DNA of 5,862 nt. It comes from Haloarcula sp. (GTDB lineage: Archaea > Halobacteriota > Halobacteria > Halobacteriales > Haloarculaceae). Both the position numbers and the translations under genes were made by a program. The number at the start of each line of letters is the position of its first letter. Position 1 is the first letter of the stretch. The notes beneath the pieces are model-generated. The model had not been told where the DNA came from, ran no database searches, and saw nothing but the letters and a program-made list of their open reading frames with translations. The DNA is taken from positions 1 to 5,862 of the forward strand of contig JAQCNK010000323.1 of the NCBI GenBank assembly GCA_028275075.1, in the 5' to 3' direction. Below, in pieces: positions 1 to 5,835 of the stretch.

Positions 1-1688
1 CCCTCGATGACGAGTTCCATCGTCTCGTTGAGGTGCTGGATACCCTTCGTCTCATCGAGCAGGATGTTGGTCCCGTGGATGTGCTCGATGTTCTGTGAGT
101 CGTCTTTGTCCATGCCGGCCTCCTGCAGCGCTTCGCGGCGCTCCAGTTCAGGCATGTCCATGGAGGCCTCGCCCATCTTGATGGCCTCGACGATGTCGTC
201 GCCGATCGGCTCGACGGTGATGTAGAACCGGTTGTGGTTGTTCGGCGACCGGCCTTCGACCTCACGCGAGTTGGACTGGACGGCCTCGCGGTAAACGACG
301 ATAGGCTCACCGGTGTTTATCGGAATCCCCTGGTTGCGCTCGATACGCTGGCCGATGACTTCCAGGTGGAGCTCACCCTGGCCGGAGATGAGGTGTTCGC
401 CGGTGTCCTCGTTGATCTCGATCTGGATGGTCGGGTCCTCTTTGGCGACCTGCTGGAGCGTCTTGATGAGGTTCGGCAGGTCGTCCATGTTCTGTGCCTC
501 GACGGACTTCGTGATGACCGGCTCCGAGATGTGCTCGATAGACTCGAAGGGAGTCATCTCGACGGAGGAGACCGTAGAGCCGGCGATAGCGTCTTTGAGG
601 CCGGTGACGGCGGCGATGTTCCCGGCGGGAACGTGGTCTACCTCCTCGCGCTCACCACCCATGTAGATGCCGACACTCTGGATGCGGTTCTTGCCTGCGG
701 TGCCGGAAACGTACAGCTCTTGGCCCTTCTCCAGGGTCCCGGAGAAGACACGCCCGGCGGCAATCTCGCCGGCGTGGGGGTCGACACCGATGTCAGTGAC
801 CATCAGGACGACGTCGCCGTCCTCGTTGACGAGGCGCATATCGTCGGCGAGTTCGGAGTCGGCGTCGCCACGCCAGATGCGCGGGACGCGCATCGGCTGG
901 GCGTCGTCGGGGTTCGGGAAGTGCTCACAGACCATGTCCAGAACGACATCGGACAGCGGCGTTCGCTCGTGGAGCTCTTGGCGCTTGTCGGCGCGTTCGA
1001 GTTCCATGATCTCGCCGAAGTCCATCCCGGTTCGCTGCATCGACGGCATCGAGACGCCCCACTTGTACAGCGCGGAGCCGAAGCCGACGGTACCGTCCTC
1101 GACGGAGACCGTCCAGTCCTCGATGTTGTCCATCTCCTCGGTCATCCCGCGGATGAGTTCGTTGACGTCGGCGATGACGTTGAGGAGGCGCTGCTGCATC
1201 TCTTCGGGGCCTTCCTGAAGCTCGGAGATGAGGCGGTCGACCTTGTTGATGAAGAGTGTCGGCTTGACACCCTCGCGCAGGGCCTGCCGGAGCACCGTCT
1301 CGGTCTGTGGCATCGCGCCCTCGACGGCGTCGACCACCACGAGCGCGCCGTCGACGGCACGCATCGCTCGGGTCACGTCCCCACCGAAGTCGACGTGGCC
1401 CGGGGTGTCGATGAGGTTGATGAGGTGGTTCTTGTCCTCATACTCGTGGGTCATCGAAACGTTGGCCGCGTCGATGGTGATCCCACGTTCCTGCTCGTCT
1501 TCCTCCGTGTCCATCGCGAGCTGCTCGCCCGCGGTGTCGTCGGAGATCATGCCTGCCCCAGCAAGAAGGTTGTCCGTCAGCGTCGTCTTCCCGTGGTCGA
1601 CGTGAGCGGCGATGGCGATGTTCCGGATGTGTTCCGGGTCGCTCATCAGTGTCTCACATTCTTCTACGATCTTTTTGCGTCGGCCCAT
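1..1688 (-). CDS. fusA: Translation elongation factor EF-2, partial (3' end beyond window)
   Basis: EF-2 is the ribosomal translocase GTPase, the archaeal counterpart of bacterial EF-G. The ATG at 1688-1686 opens a frame ([15 protein letters not shown]...) that stays open to the window edge, giving 562 complete codons. All GTPase motifs are readable: P-loop AHVDHGKT at residues 28-35, switch I EQERGITI at 65-72 with Thr71, DTPGH at 94-98, NKVD at 148-151 and SAL at 205-207. Domain II follows at about 280-330. Domain III, with SGQGELHLE, lies at about 434-442, and domain IV starts near 457. Archaeal EF-2 is usually about 730 residues, so roughly 165 are missing, including the domain IV tip with the diphthamide histidine, which cannot be checked here. 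The basic N-terminus right before the G domain is usual for haloarchaeal EF-2 and supports this start. The gene is separated from rps7 and divergent from its upstream neighbour, so it needs its own promoter. Confidence 0.98.
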   Translation of the reverse strand, partial: MGRRKKIVEECETLMSDPEHIRNIAIAAHVDHGKTTLTDNLLAGAGMISDDTAGEQLAMDTEEDEQERGITIDAANVSMTHEYEDKNHLINLIDTPGHVDFGGDVTRAMRAVDGALVVVDAVEGAMPQTETVLRQALREGVKPTLFINKVDRLISELQEGPEEMQQRLLNVIADVNELIRGMTEEMDNIEDWTVSVEDGTVGFGSALYKWGVSMPSMQRTGMDFGEIMELERADKRQELHERTPLSDVVLDMVCEHFPNPDDAQPMRVPRIWRGDADSELADDMRLVNEDGDVVLMVTDIGVDPHAGEIAAGRVFSGTLEKGQELYVSGTAGKNRIQSVGIYMGGEREEVDHVPAGNIAAVTGLKDAIAGSTVSSVEMTPFESIEHISEPVITKSVEAQNMDDLPNLIKTLQQVAKEDPTIQIEINEDTGEHLISGQGELHLEVIGQRIERNQGIPINTGEPIVVYREAVQSNSREVEGRSPNNHNRFYITVEPIGDDIVEAIKMGEASMDMPELERREALQEAGMDKDDSQNIEHIHGTNILLDETKGIQHLNETMELVIE

Positions 1689-1711
1689 TATACAGAATCG
1701 TATCAACAGCA

Positions 1712-1726
1712 GGGTCAAAAGGGTAG
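1712..1726 (-). promoter_or_regulatory. Candidate TATA element of fusA
   Basis: Read on the minus strand, the region contains CTACCCTTTTGACCC, with an AT-rich core CTTTTGA centred near 1719. A GGAAAC stretch just upstream could serve as a B recognition element. The centre is about 31 bp upstream of the EF-2 ATG. That would put the transcription start some 4-7 nt before the start codon, typical of short-leader haloarchaeal mRNAs. The match is by eye and the core is not a strong consensus. Confidence 0.4.
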
Positions 1727-1740
1727 TGTTTCCACTTGAG

Positions 1741-1755
1741 CGTCTCGTCGAGACG
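1741..1755. repeat. 15-bp near-perfect palindrome in the divergent intergenic region
   Basis: CGTCTCG (1741-1747), a single T (1748) and CGAGACG (1749-1755) form 7-bp arms around one central base. The centre is 60 bp upstream of the EF-2 start codon and about 29 bp upstream of its candidate TATA element, where an activator could bind. As RNA it could also fold as a 6-bp stem with a 3-nt loop. A regulator site is inference, and short GC-rich palindromes also arise by chance. Confidence 0.4.
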
Positions 1756-1762
1756 TAAACGT

Positions 1763-1789
1763 GGCAGGCCGGGAGGAAGCGAGCCTGTC
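1763..1789. repeat. Imperfect inverted repeat, 7-bp arms
   Basis: GGCAGGC (1763-1769) can pair with GCCTGTC (1783-1789), with one G-U pair, around a 13-nt loop. It lies between the two divergent genes and belongs to neither. No function can be assigned. It is listed because it adds to the structure of this otherwise gene-free stretch. Confidence 0.25.
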
Positions 1790-1809
1790 GAGCGGACTGG
1801 CGGTGTTCC

Positions 1810-1839
1810 CACGCGAGCGTGACAGAGACACGCGAACGT
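1810..1839. repeat. Two copies of an 11-bp motif spaced 19 bp apart
   Basis: CACGCGAGCGT (1810-1820) recurs as CACGCGAACGT (1829-1839), matching at 10 of 11 positions with a start-to-start distance of 19 bp, near two helical turns. The first copy, extended by a G, is itself a palindrome (CACGC-GA-GCGTG). The pair lies between the fusA and HExxH promoters, so a dimeric regulator could bind here. That is inference. Confidence 0.3.
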
Positions 1840-1916
1840 AGTCTATTGAGAGGGTCGGCGGACAGCACCGGCGTGTGCGGCTATGCAAACTGTGGGCAAT
1901 AGCTAGCAAGCCCGCA

Positions 1917-1927
1917 AGAATCATACG
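1917..1927 (+). promoter_or_regulatory. Candidate TATA element of the HExxH-protein gene
   Basis: AGAATCATACG is the only AT-rich patch at the right distance upstream of the ATG at 1952. Its centre, near 1923, is about 29 bp upstream, consistent with a leaderless or very short-leader transcript. It is bracketed by CCGC (1912-1915) and GCGG (1927-1930), which may be chance. There is no recognisable Shine-Dalgarno sequence before the ATG, which also fits a leaderless mRNA. Confidence 0.3.
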
Positions 1928-1951
1928 CGGTCAGCCCTGTGAACGTTACAC

Positions 1952-2701
1952 ATGGACGTACACGTACAGGGCGGACCGGCCGAACCGTTTCTGGGCGCAC
2001 GGAACCTTTTCTCGACGGAGTACAACCTCGACCAACCGGTGACGGTCCGGGTGCGGTCAGACCCCGACGAGCGGACACGGGTGAGCCACGATGCCGACGG
2101 TCACGAACTCACGATCTCCCGGCAGGCGGCCACGAGCGCGATGGCCCGCGAACTCGCCCTGCACGAGTTCGCACACATGCACCACAACGAGCAGGGTCAC
2201 CCCTCCCACACGCAGTCAACGAAAGAAGCCATCTACCTCGCGCTAGCGGGCCACTCGGTCGAGCAGCGCAAGCTCACCCACTGTTACCAGATCGCCAACC
2301 ACATGAAGGATATCTACGCCGACGATGTGTGGATGGCGCTGGTCTCGGGCGAGAAGCTCGTCGCCTTCTTAGAAGCGAGCCTGGCGGCCGCCATCTCGGA
2401 CCGTCCGGGCGGCCAGTCAGGCTGGACGCAGTTGACTCCCGCCGCCGATCCTGACATCACCGCCGTCAACGCCGCCTTCGCGTTGGCGCTCGTCGAACGC
2501 CACGACCTCGTCACCGGGGAGCATCTGCTGTACGATCTCGCGCACGCCGCTGCGGAAGACGCAGACGGGATCGATCTGCCGGAGTTCAAGCAGTACTTCG
2601 CGGGCCTCTCACCCGACCCCGACGAGTCGGAGTTCCGGAAGGCACTCGTGGATGTGACCAGAGCATACGCCACCGCCGGGAGCGGGCAGGCAGCCGACTA
2701 A
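1952..2701 (+). CDS. Uncharacterised HExxH-motif protein (putative zinc metallopeptidase-like, DUF5781-like)
   Basis: This is a 249-residue soluble acidic protein with no signal peptide or membrane segment. The clear feature is HEFAH at residues 71-75, preceded by the helix-like ARELAL. It fits the HExxH zinc-binding pattern in which both histidines bind metal and Glu72 would activate water. A third ligand is not certain: Glu92 in KEAIYLAL is placed as in gluzincins, while His117 or Asp120 in the IANHMKDIYADD helix (114-125) are alternatives. The surrounding His cluster (residues 75, 77, 78, 83, 86) is notable. From memory it resembles the haloarchaeal unknown-function family DUF5781, but I could not check this. 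It is transcribed divergently from fusA and its stop overlaps the bioN stop by 4 bp. Substrate and role are unknown, and peptidase activity is inferred from the motif only. The ATG at 1952 is favoured because the candidate TATA fits it. Confidence 0.85.
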   Translation: MDVHVQGGPAEPFLGARNLFSTEYNLDQPVTVRVRSDPDERTRVSHDADGHELTISRQAATSAMARELALHEFAHMHHNEQGHPSHTQSTKEAIYLALAGHSVEQRKLTHCYQIANHMKDIYADDVWMALVSGEKLVAFLEASLAAAISDRPGGQSGWTQLTPAADPDITAVNAAFALALVERHDLVTGEHLLYDLAHAAAEDADGIDLPEFKQYFAGLSPDPDESEFRKALVDVTRAYATAGSGQAAD

Positions 2702-3411
2702 AGCAGGAGAGTCAGCGGCGAGAGCGTCAATACGGCACCGAGTACCAGTACTGGGTAGTCCCGGCGCTCAAACGCAAGTGGTGGCAGCGTGGGATTCCAG
2801 GCGAAACACCGAGCCCGTAGTGCCATCCCCAGTCGGTCCGAGCGGTCCATTGTGCGTTCGAGCGACCGGACTGCGAGCAGTCGCGCCCGGACGTAGAACG
2901 GGCGGCGCTCGCCCCCACGAGCCCGGATGGCGTCCCGGACCTCACTGATGTCTTGATAGAGCACCGGGAACAGCCGGATGACGAGCGCCATCCCAACGCC
3001 GAACAGTTGGCCCGCTTTCCCCGGAATGAGCCGCTGGACCGCAGCGCGGGTCTCCCGGACCGGCGTCGTCGTCAGGTAGGCAGCACTGACGAACAGCAGC
3101 GGGACGATTCGGACCACCGCCCGAGCCGACCGAAGCGCCGGCTCGAACCGAAACCACGGCGGGCCGAGCGCGACACCGGCGATGACCGGGCCGAGTGCGA
3201 GCACTGCGACGACGACCCAGTACGCCCGGATGACGGCGAGCGGCGAAAGACGGGCGGCCGCAAGCATACCCAGTGTCAACAACGTCGCCGCGGCGGTAAC
3301 CGGGACCGTCGGCCGCGAGAAGACGGCTATCGCGAGGCCGAACTGCACGAGAAGTTTCGACCGGGGGTCGAGCCGGTGGACGAACGTCTCGCCCGGCCGG
3401 TAGCTCAGCAT
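2698..3411 (-). CDS. bioN: Biotin ECF transporter transmembrane coupling protein BioN (EcfT family)
   Basis: BioN is the membrane T component that links the ATPase to the substrate-binding protein BioY in an energy-coupling-factor importer. The 237-residue product starts with the EcfT-type segment LDPRSKLL (14-21) and has hydrophobic segments at about 22-50, 60-82, 98-113 and 135-152, with a final one at 219-237. Two Ala-Arg-X motifs, which in EcfT proteins end the cytoplasmic coupling helices and dock on the ATPase, are visible: ARG at 164-166 (DAIRARGGERR) and ARC at 200-202 (ALRARCF). Cys replaces the usual Gly in the second. The length is typical for EcfT. The ATG overlaps the end of bioM by 7 bp, suggesting coupled translation. 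EcfT proteins resemble one another across substrates, so the biotin assignment rests on bioY and the operator. CbiQ (cobalt) is the alternative but no cbiM/N is present. Confidence 0.88.
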   Translation of the reverse strand: MLSYRPGETFVHRLDPRSKLLVQFGLAIAVFSRPTVPVTAAATLLTLGMLAAARLSPLAVIRAYWVVVAVLALGPVIAGVALGPPWFRFEPALRSARAVVRIVPLLFVSAAYLTTTPVRETRAAVQRLIPGKAGQLFGVGMALVIRLFPVLYQDISEVRDAIRARGGERRPFYVRARLLAVRSLERTMDRSDRLGMALRARCFAWNPTLPPLAFERRDYPVLVLGAVLTLSPLTLLL

Positions 3412-4106
3412 CGTGGATCTCGTACCCCGAGGTCGGCCACTGCATCCAGCGCTGTGGCAGGGTCGTCGTCAAGCACTACCTGCCCGTCTCGGAGGCCGAC
3501 AATACGGTCGGCTCGCTCGTAGAGGTCACGCAGGTCGTGCGTGACGACGACGAGTGCGGTCCCCTCGGTGTGGAGTCTGTCTAACTGGGTCAACACCGAC
3601 TCCCGGGCGGGCCAGTCGAGCCCTACAAGCGGTTCGTCAAGGACGAGATACGACGGCTCCATTGCGAGCGCCCCGGCGATGGCCACCCGGGCCTGTTCAC
3701 CACCGGAGAGTTCGTCGAGTCGCTCGTCCTCGCGCCCATCGAGGTCGACAGCGGCGAGAGCCTCGGTGACGCGGCGATCGATATCGTCCCTGTCGAGTCC
3801 CAAGTTCTCCGGCCCGAATGCCACGTCGGCACCGACCGTCGCAGCCACGAACTGGTCGCGTGGGTGTTGAAACACCATCCCCACGCTCGTTCGGGTGGCG
3901 ACCGGGTCGTCGGCCACGTCCGAACCATCGACAGTCACGGTCCCGTTATCGGGCGTCAACAGTCCGTTGAACTGGCGGACGAGGGTCGTCTTCCCGCTAC
4001 CGTTGGGACCGACCAGCAGGCAGAACTCCCCCGCAGGAATCGACAACGAGACATCGTCGAGTACGACATCGTCGTAGCTGTACGTGACGTTCCGGGCGGT
4101 TATCAT
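3405..4106 (-). CDS. bioM: Biotin ECF transporter ATP-binding protein BioM (EcfA/CbiO family)
   Basis: This is the cytoplasmic ABC ATPase that powers biotin uptake with BioN and BioY. The 233-residue protein is a complete nucleotide-binding domain: Walker A GPNGSGKT at 33-40, Q-loop Gln80 in VFQHPRDQFVAATVGADVAF, signature LSGGE at 133-137, Walker B YLVLDEP at 153-159 with catalytic Glu158, D-loop GLD at 162-164 and switch His190. The FQHPRDQ..TV..DVAFGPEN stretch is characteristic of EcfA/CbiO ATPases. Only one ATPase gene is present, so it probably works as a homodimer, as in dedicated (group I) ECF systems. The start ATG overlaps the bioY stop as ATGA, and no Shine-Dalgarno is evident, so reinitiation after bioY is likely. 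The sequence alone cannot separate BioM from CbiO; context makes biotin the best substrate. Confidence 0.92.
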   Translation of the reverse strand: MITARNVTYSYDDVVLDDVSLSIPAGEFCLLVGPNGSGKTTLVRQFNGLLTPDNGTVTVDGSDVADDPVATRTSVGMVFQHPRDQFVAATVGADVAFGPENLGLDRDDIDRRVTEALAAVDLDGREDERLDELSGGEQARVAIAGALAMEPSYLVLDEPLVGLDWPARESVLTQLDRLHTEGTALVVVTHDLRDLYERADRIVGLRDGQVVLDDDPATALDAVADLGVRDPRC

Positions 4107-4687
4107 CGGGTTGCGAGCGACCCGCCCCCGACGATACCGACAGCGACGGCCAGTTTCACTAGGTCGAGCGGGAGATACGGGGCCATGATGCTAGCTGCCC
4201 GAGTCAGTGGCAACCCGAGGACTGAGCCCAGCCACGGGACGCCAATAGCGTAGACGACGGCGACGGCGGCGACACAGCCGGCCGCTTGCATCGGGACAGA
4301 GAGCGACGCGAGCGAGCGGGGTTGCAGCCCGCGGTGGACGATTGCGCCGGAGACGACGGCTCCGGCGAAGAAGCCGACGAGAAAACCGCCGGTCCCCTGG
4401 CCGACGAGCACGTACCCCAGTCCCGCGTTCCCGTTCGAGAATACGGGGACACCCGCAATACCCACGAGGATGTACAGCGCCCACGCGAACCCGCCCCACA
4501 GCGGCCCGAGCAAGAGGCCGGCAAAGAACATCCCGAACGGCTGGAGCGAGAACGGCGGGAGACCGCCGGGCAGCGGGATCGAGAGTTGCGCGAGCACCGC
4601 GGTTAGTGCCGCGATGAGTACCGCTCCGGTGAACTGTTTGACCGTCTCGTCACCGACAAGGTCGACCGATTCGTACTCCTGTGACAT
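4103..4687 (-). CDS. bioY: Biotin ECF transporter substrate-binding protein BioY
   Basis: BioY is the integral membrane S component that captures biotin. The 194-residue product is highly hydrophobic, with about six membrane segments. It shows BioY family signatures: a LPPFSLQPFGMFFAGLLLGP-type block at 43-62, the GIAGVPVF segment at 76-83, GLGYVLVGQGTGGFL at 89-103, VYAIGVPWLG at 145-154 and the C-terminal PYLPLDLVK at 170-178. The ATG at 4687 was chosen over an in-frame GTG at 4711 because that GTG lies in the TATA/operator region, upstream of the expected transcription start. The ATG is only 2-7 nt after that start, giving a leaderless or short-leader mRNA. It is the first gene of bioY-bioM-bioN and overlaps bioM by 4 bp (ATGA). 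Some bacterial BioY proteins function alone, but here dedicated energising partners follow directly. Expression is probably repressed by BirA-biotin. Confidence 0.93.
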   Translation of the reverse strand: MSQEYESVDLVGDETVKQFTGAVLIAALTAVLAQLSIPLPGGLPPFSLQPFGMFFAGLLLGPLWGGFAWALYILVGIAGVPVFSNGNAGLGYVLVGQGTGGFLVGFFAGAVVSGAIVHRGLQPRSLASLSVPMQAAGCVAAVAVVYAIGVPWLGSVLGLPLTRAASIMAPYLPLDLVKLAVAVGIVGGGSLATR

Positions 4688-4700
4688 ATTCGTCAGTGGC

Positions 4701-4732
4701 TCGTCAACCACAAAATAGATATGGGTTTACGA
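4701..4732. promoter_or_regulatory. BirA-type biotin operator upstream of bioYMN
   Basis: TCGTCAACC (4701-4709) and GGTTTACGA (4724-4732) are inverted half-sites separated by exactly 14 bp. They match each other as an inverted repeat at 8 of 9 positions. The known BirA operator is TTGTnAACC-N14/15-GGTTnACAA, so each arm here deviates by one symmetric change (T to C at position 2), plausible in a GC-rich genome. The spacer is AT-rich and contains the operon's TATA-like element. Bound BirA would therefore exclude TBP/TFB and repress biotin uptake when biotin is plentiful. The regulator gene is not in the window, so BirA itself is inferred. Confidence 0.82.
4712..4722 (-). promoter_or_regulatory. 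TATA-like element of the bioYMN promoter
   Basis: The minus strand reads ATATCTATTTT, the most AT-rich patch upstream of bioY, centred 28-33 bp before the ATG at 4687. Using the archaeal spacing of about 26 bp, transcription would begin near 4689-4694, just before that ATG. It lies entirely in the 14-bp spacer of the BirA-type operator. Confidence 0.6.
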
Positions 4733-4761
4733 AGTGCCACAGCGCCGTCGCTATTGACGGT

Positions 4762-4778
4762 GAGAAAACAGAGAAGAC
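4762..4778 (-). terminator. Candidate T-rich terminator after rps7
   Basis: About 10 nt after the rps7 stop, the minus strand reads TCTTCTCTGTTTTCTCA, a pyrimidine tract with one run of four T. Archaeal termination typically uses T-rich tracts without an obligatory hairpin. This is the only such tract between rps7 and the bioY promoter, so it is the best candidate for separating the ribosomal and biotin transcripts. A 5-bp inverted repeat, CCGTC/GACGG with a 6-nt loop (4745-4760), follows it and could contribute. Confidence 0.4.
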
Positions 4779-4786
4779 GAACGATA

Positions 4787-5404
4787 TTACCGCGCTGCAG
4801 CCGCGACGCGCTCTTTCTCTTCTTTCTGGTTGACCGAGTAGGTGCTGACGTCGTTGTTGGCGGCACCGATGAGCAGGGAGGCCAGCGCCTCCTCGGCGCC
4901 CGTGGTCGTCTTGAACGAGCCGCCGTAGACGCCTTCGGCGATGAACTTCAGGGCCTGGTCGACGCGGCGCTGGGGCGCGACGTCGACGGCCTTCGGGACA
5001 CTGATACCACCGTATTTCAGGCGGACGGTCTCCTCTCGCGGAGCGCTGTTCTCAACAGCCTCGACCAGTACTTGCACTGGGTTCCCTTCGGTGCGTTCGT
5101 GGACGATCTCGAAGGCGTCGCTGACGATGCTCGTCGCGAGTTGCTTCTTGCCGGTGTTCTCGTCGGTCTGCATCAACCGGTTGATGAGACGCTCGACGAC
5201 ACTGATTTCGGACTTCTGGAACTGCTTGTTCGAGTGGCGGCCCATCGTGTGAGCGATCGGTGTCACGGTGATGTAACGTTCCGTCGAGGGGTCGTTGTAT
5301 TCGATATTACTGACCGACCACTTGCCGAACAGTTCGGCGCGAGCGACCTCTTCCTCTTCCTCAGGTGCGTCTTCGGTCTCGGGTGTATCTTCGTCTGCAC
5401 TCAT
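4787..5404 (-). CDS. rps7: 30S ribosomal protein uS7
   Basis: uS7 binds the 3' major domain of 16S rRNA and nucleates assembly of the 30S head. The 205-residue product begins with a very acidic extension (residues 4-24, including five consecutive Glu), a halophilic adaptation. The archaeal/eukaryal-type S7 core follows: MGRHSNKQFQKSEISVVERL at 54-73, GNPVQVLVEAVENSAPREE at 107-125, KYGGI at 130-134, VDVAPQRRVDQAL at 140-152, and a C-terminal AANNDVSTYSVNQKEEKER region. The length fits archaeal uS7. The ATG lies 2 nt after the rps12 stop, with no obvious Shine-Dalgarno, so the two genes are almost certainly cotranscribed. A T-rich tract follows the stop. Confidence 0.98.
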   Translation of the reverse strand: MSADEDTPETEDAPEEEEEVARAELFGKWSVSNIEYNDPSTERYITVTPIAHTMGRHSNKQFQKSEISVVERLINRLMQTDENTGKKQLATSIVSDAFEIVHERTEGNPVQVLVEAVENSAPREETVRLKYGGISVPKAVDVAPQRRVDQALKFIAEGVYGGSFKTTTGAEEALASLLIGAANNDVSTYSVNQKEEKERVAAAAR

Positions 5405-5406
5405 AG

Positions 5407-5835
5407 TTATCGGACCGGTTTTTCGGCGTTACCGCGGACCAGTTCAAGCATGGAGACGCCATTGACTTTCTCGACCTTGTAGTTGACACCGGAGAGATCG
5501 CCCATCGCGCGACCTTTCGCGCCACCGATACCGGCGATGGTGACCTCGTCGTGTTCGTCGATAAAGGAGATAGCGCCGTCGCCAGGACAGAACGCCGTGA
5601 CTTGCTTGCCGTTTTTGATGAGCTGGACCCGGACGCATTTCCGGATCGCAGAGTTGGGCTGTTTCGCTTCGATGCCGACCTTCTCTAGGACGATACCGCG
5701 GCCCTGCGGTGCACCCTCCAGCGGGTCGGACTTCTTGCCGAGCCCGCGCTCGCGTCGCGCGTAATCCGAGTCGGACCACCGGTGTTTCTGGCGGTCCTTC
5801 TTCAGCTTGCGCGCGGCGTATTTGCCGTTTGCCAT
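5407..5835 (-). CDS. rps12: 30S ribosomal protein uS12
   Basis: uS12 sits at the 30S decoding centre and contributes to codon-anticodon fidelity. The 142-residue product is full length for the archaeal/eukaryal form and starts [13 protein letters not shown]. The invariant decoding-site loop KQPNSAIRK is at 58-66. Pro60 corresponds to the proline hydroxylated in eukaryotic uS12. The second loop [17 protein letters not shown] (104-120) contains Asp113, equivalent to the aspartate methylthiolated in many bacteria; modification here cannot be judged. The gene leads directly into rps7 with a 2-nt gap. Upstream, only 27 nt remain in the window. They begin on this strand with TAG, which could be the stop of the preceding gene (nusA in many archaeal clusters), but nothing more can be seen. 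Confidence 0.98.
   Translation of the reverse strand: MANGKYAARKLKKDRQKHRWSDSDYARRERGLGKKSDPLEGAPQGRGIVLEKVGIEAKQPNSAIRKCVRVQLIKNGKQVTAFCPGDGAISFIDEHDEVTIAGIGGAKGRAMGDLSGVNYKVEKVNGVSMLELVRGNAEKPVR

Noticed and set aside
234..1739. A 501-codon open frame on the plus strand
   Set aside because: It is antisense to EF-2, whose motifs are unmistakable. Its Asp/Val/Leu-rich composition is what the complement of GC-rich halophilic coding sequence produces, and it shows no recognisable domain.
1760..1930. A structured non-coding RNA (RNase P, SRP or tRNA-like) in the divergent region
   Set aside because: Several short inverted repeats are present, but I found no tRNA cloverleaf, RNase P P4 core or SRP helix 8 pattern. 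The stretch is also shorter than RNase P or SRP RNA would need.
1939..2454. A plus-strand open frame overlapping the HExxH gene in another frame
   Set aside because: It is Arg/Gly/Pro-rich without motifs, while the other frame has acidic halophilic composition, an HExxH motif and a well-placed start.
2698..4687. A cobalt or nickel (CbiMNQO-like) transporter
   Set aside because: The ATPase and T component alone would allow it, but the S component has BioY signatures, the operator is of biotin type, and no cbiM or cbiN is present.
4745..4760. CCGTC/GACGG hairpin as an intrinsic terminator of the bacterial type
   Set aside because: In the direction of rps7 transcription the T-rich tract comes before the hairpin, not after, so it does not form a classical hairpin-plus-T terminator. 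It is mentioned only as a possible accessory.
4721..5482. A 253-codon open frame on the plus strand
   Set aside because: It is antisense to rps7 and the end of rps12, runs through the terminator region, and has no family resemblance.
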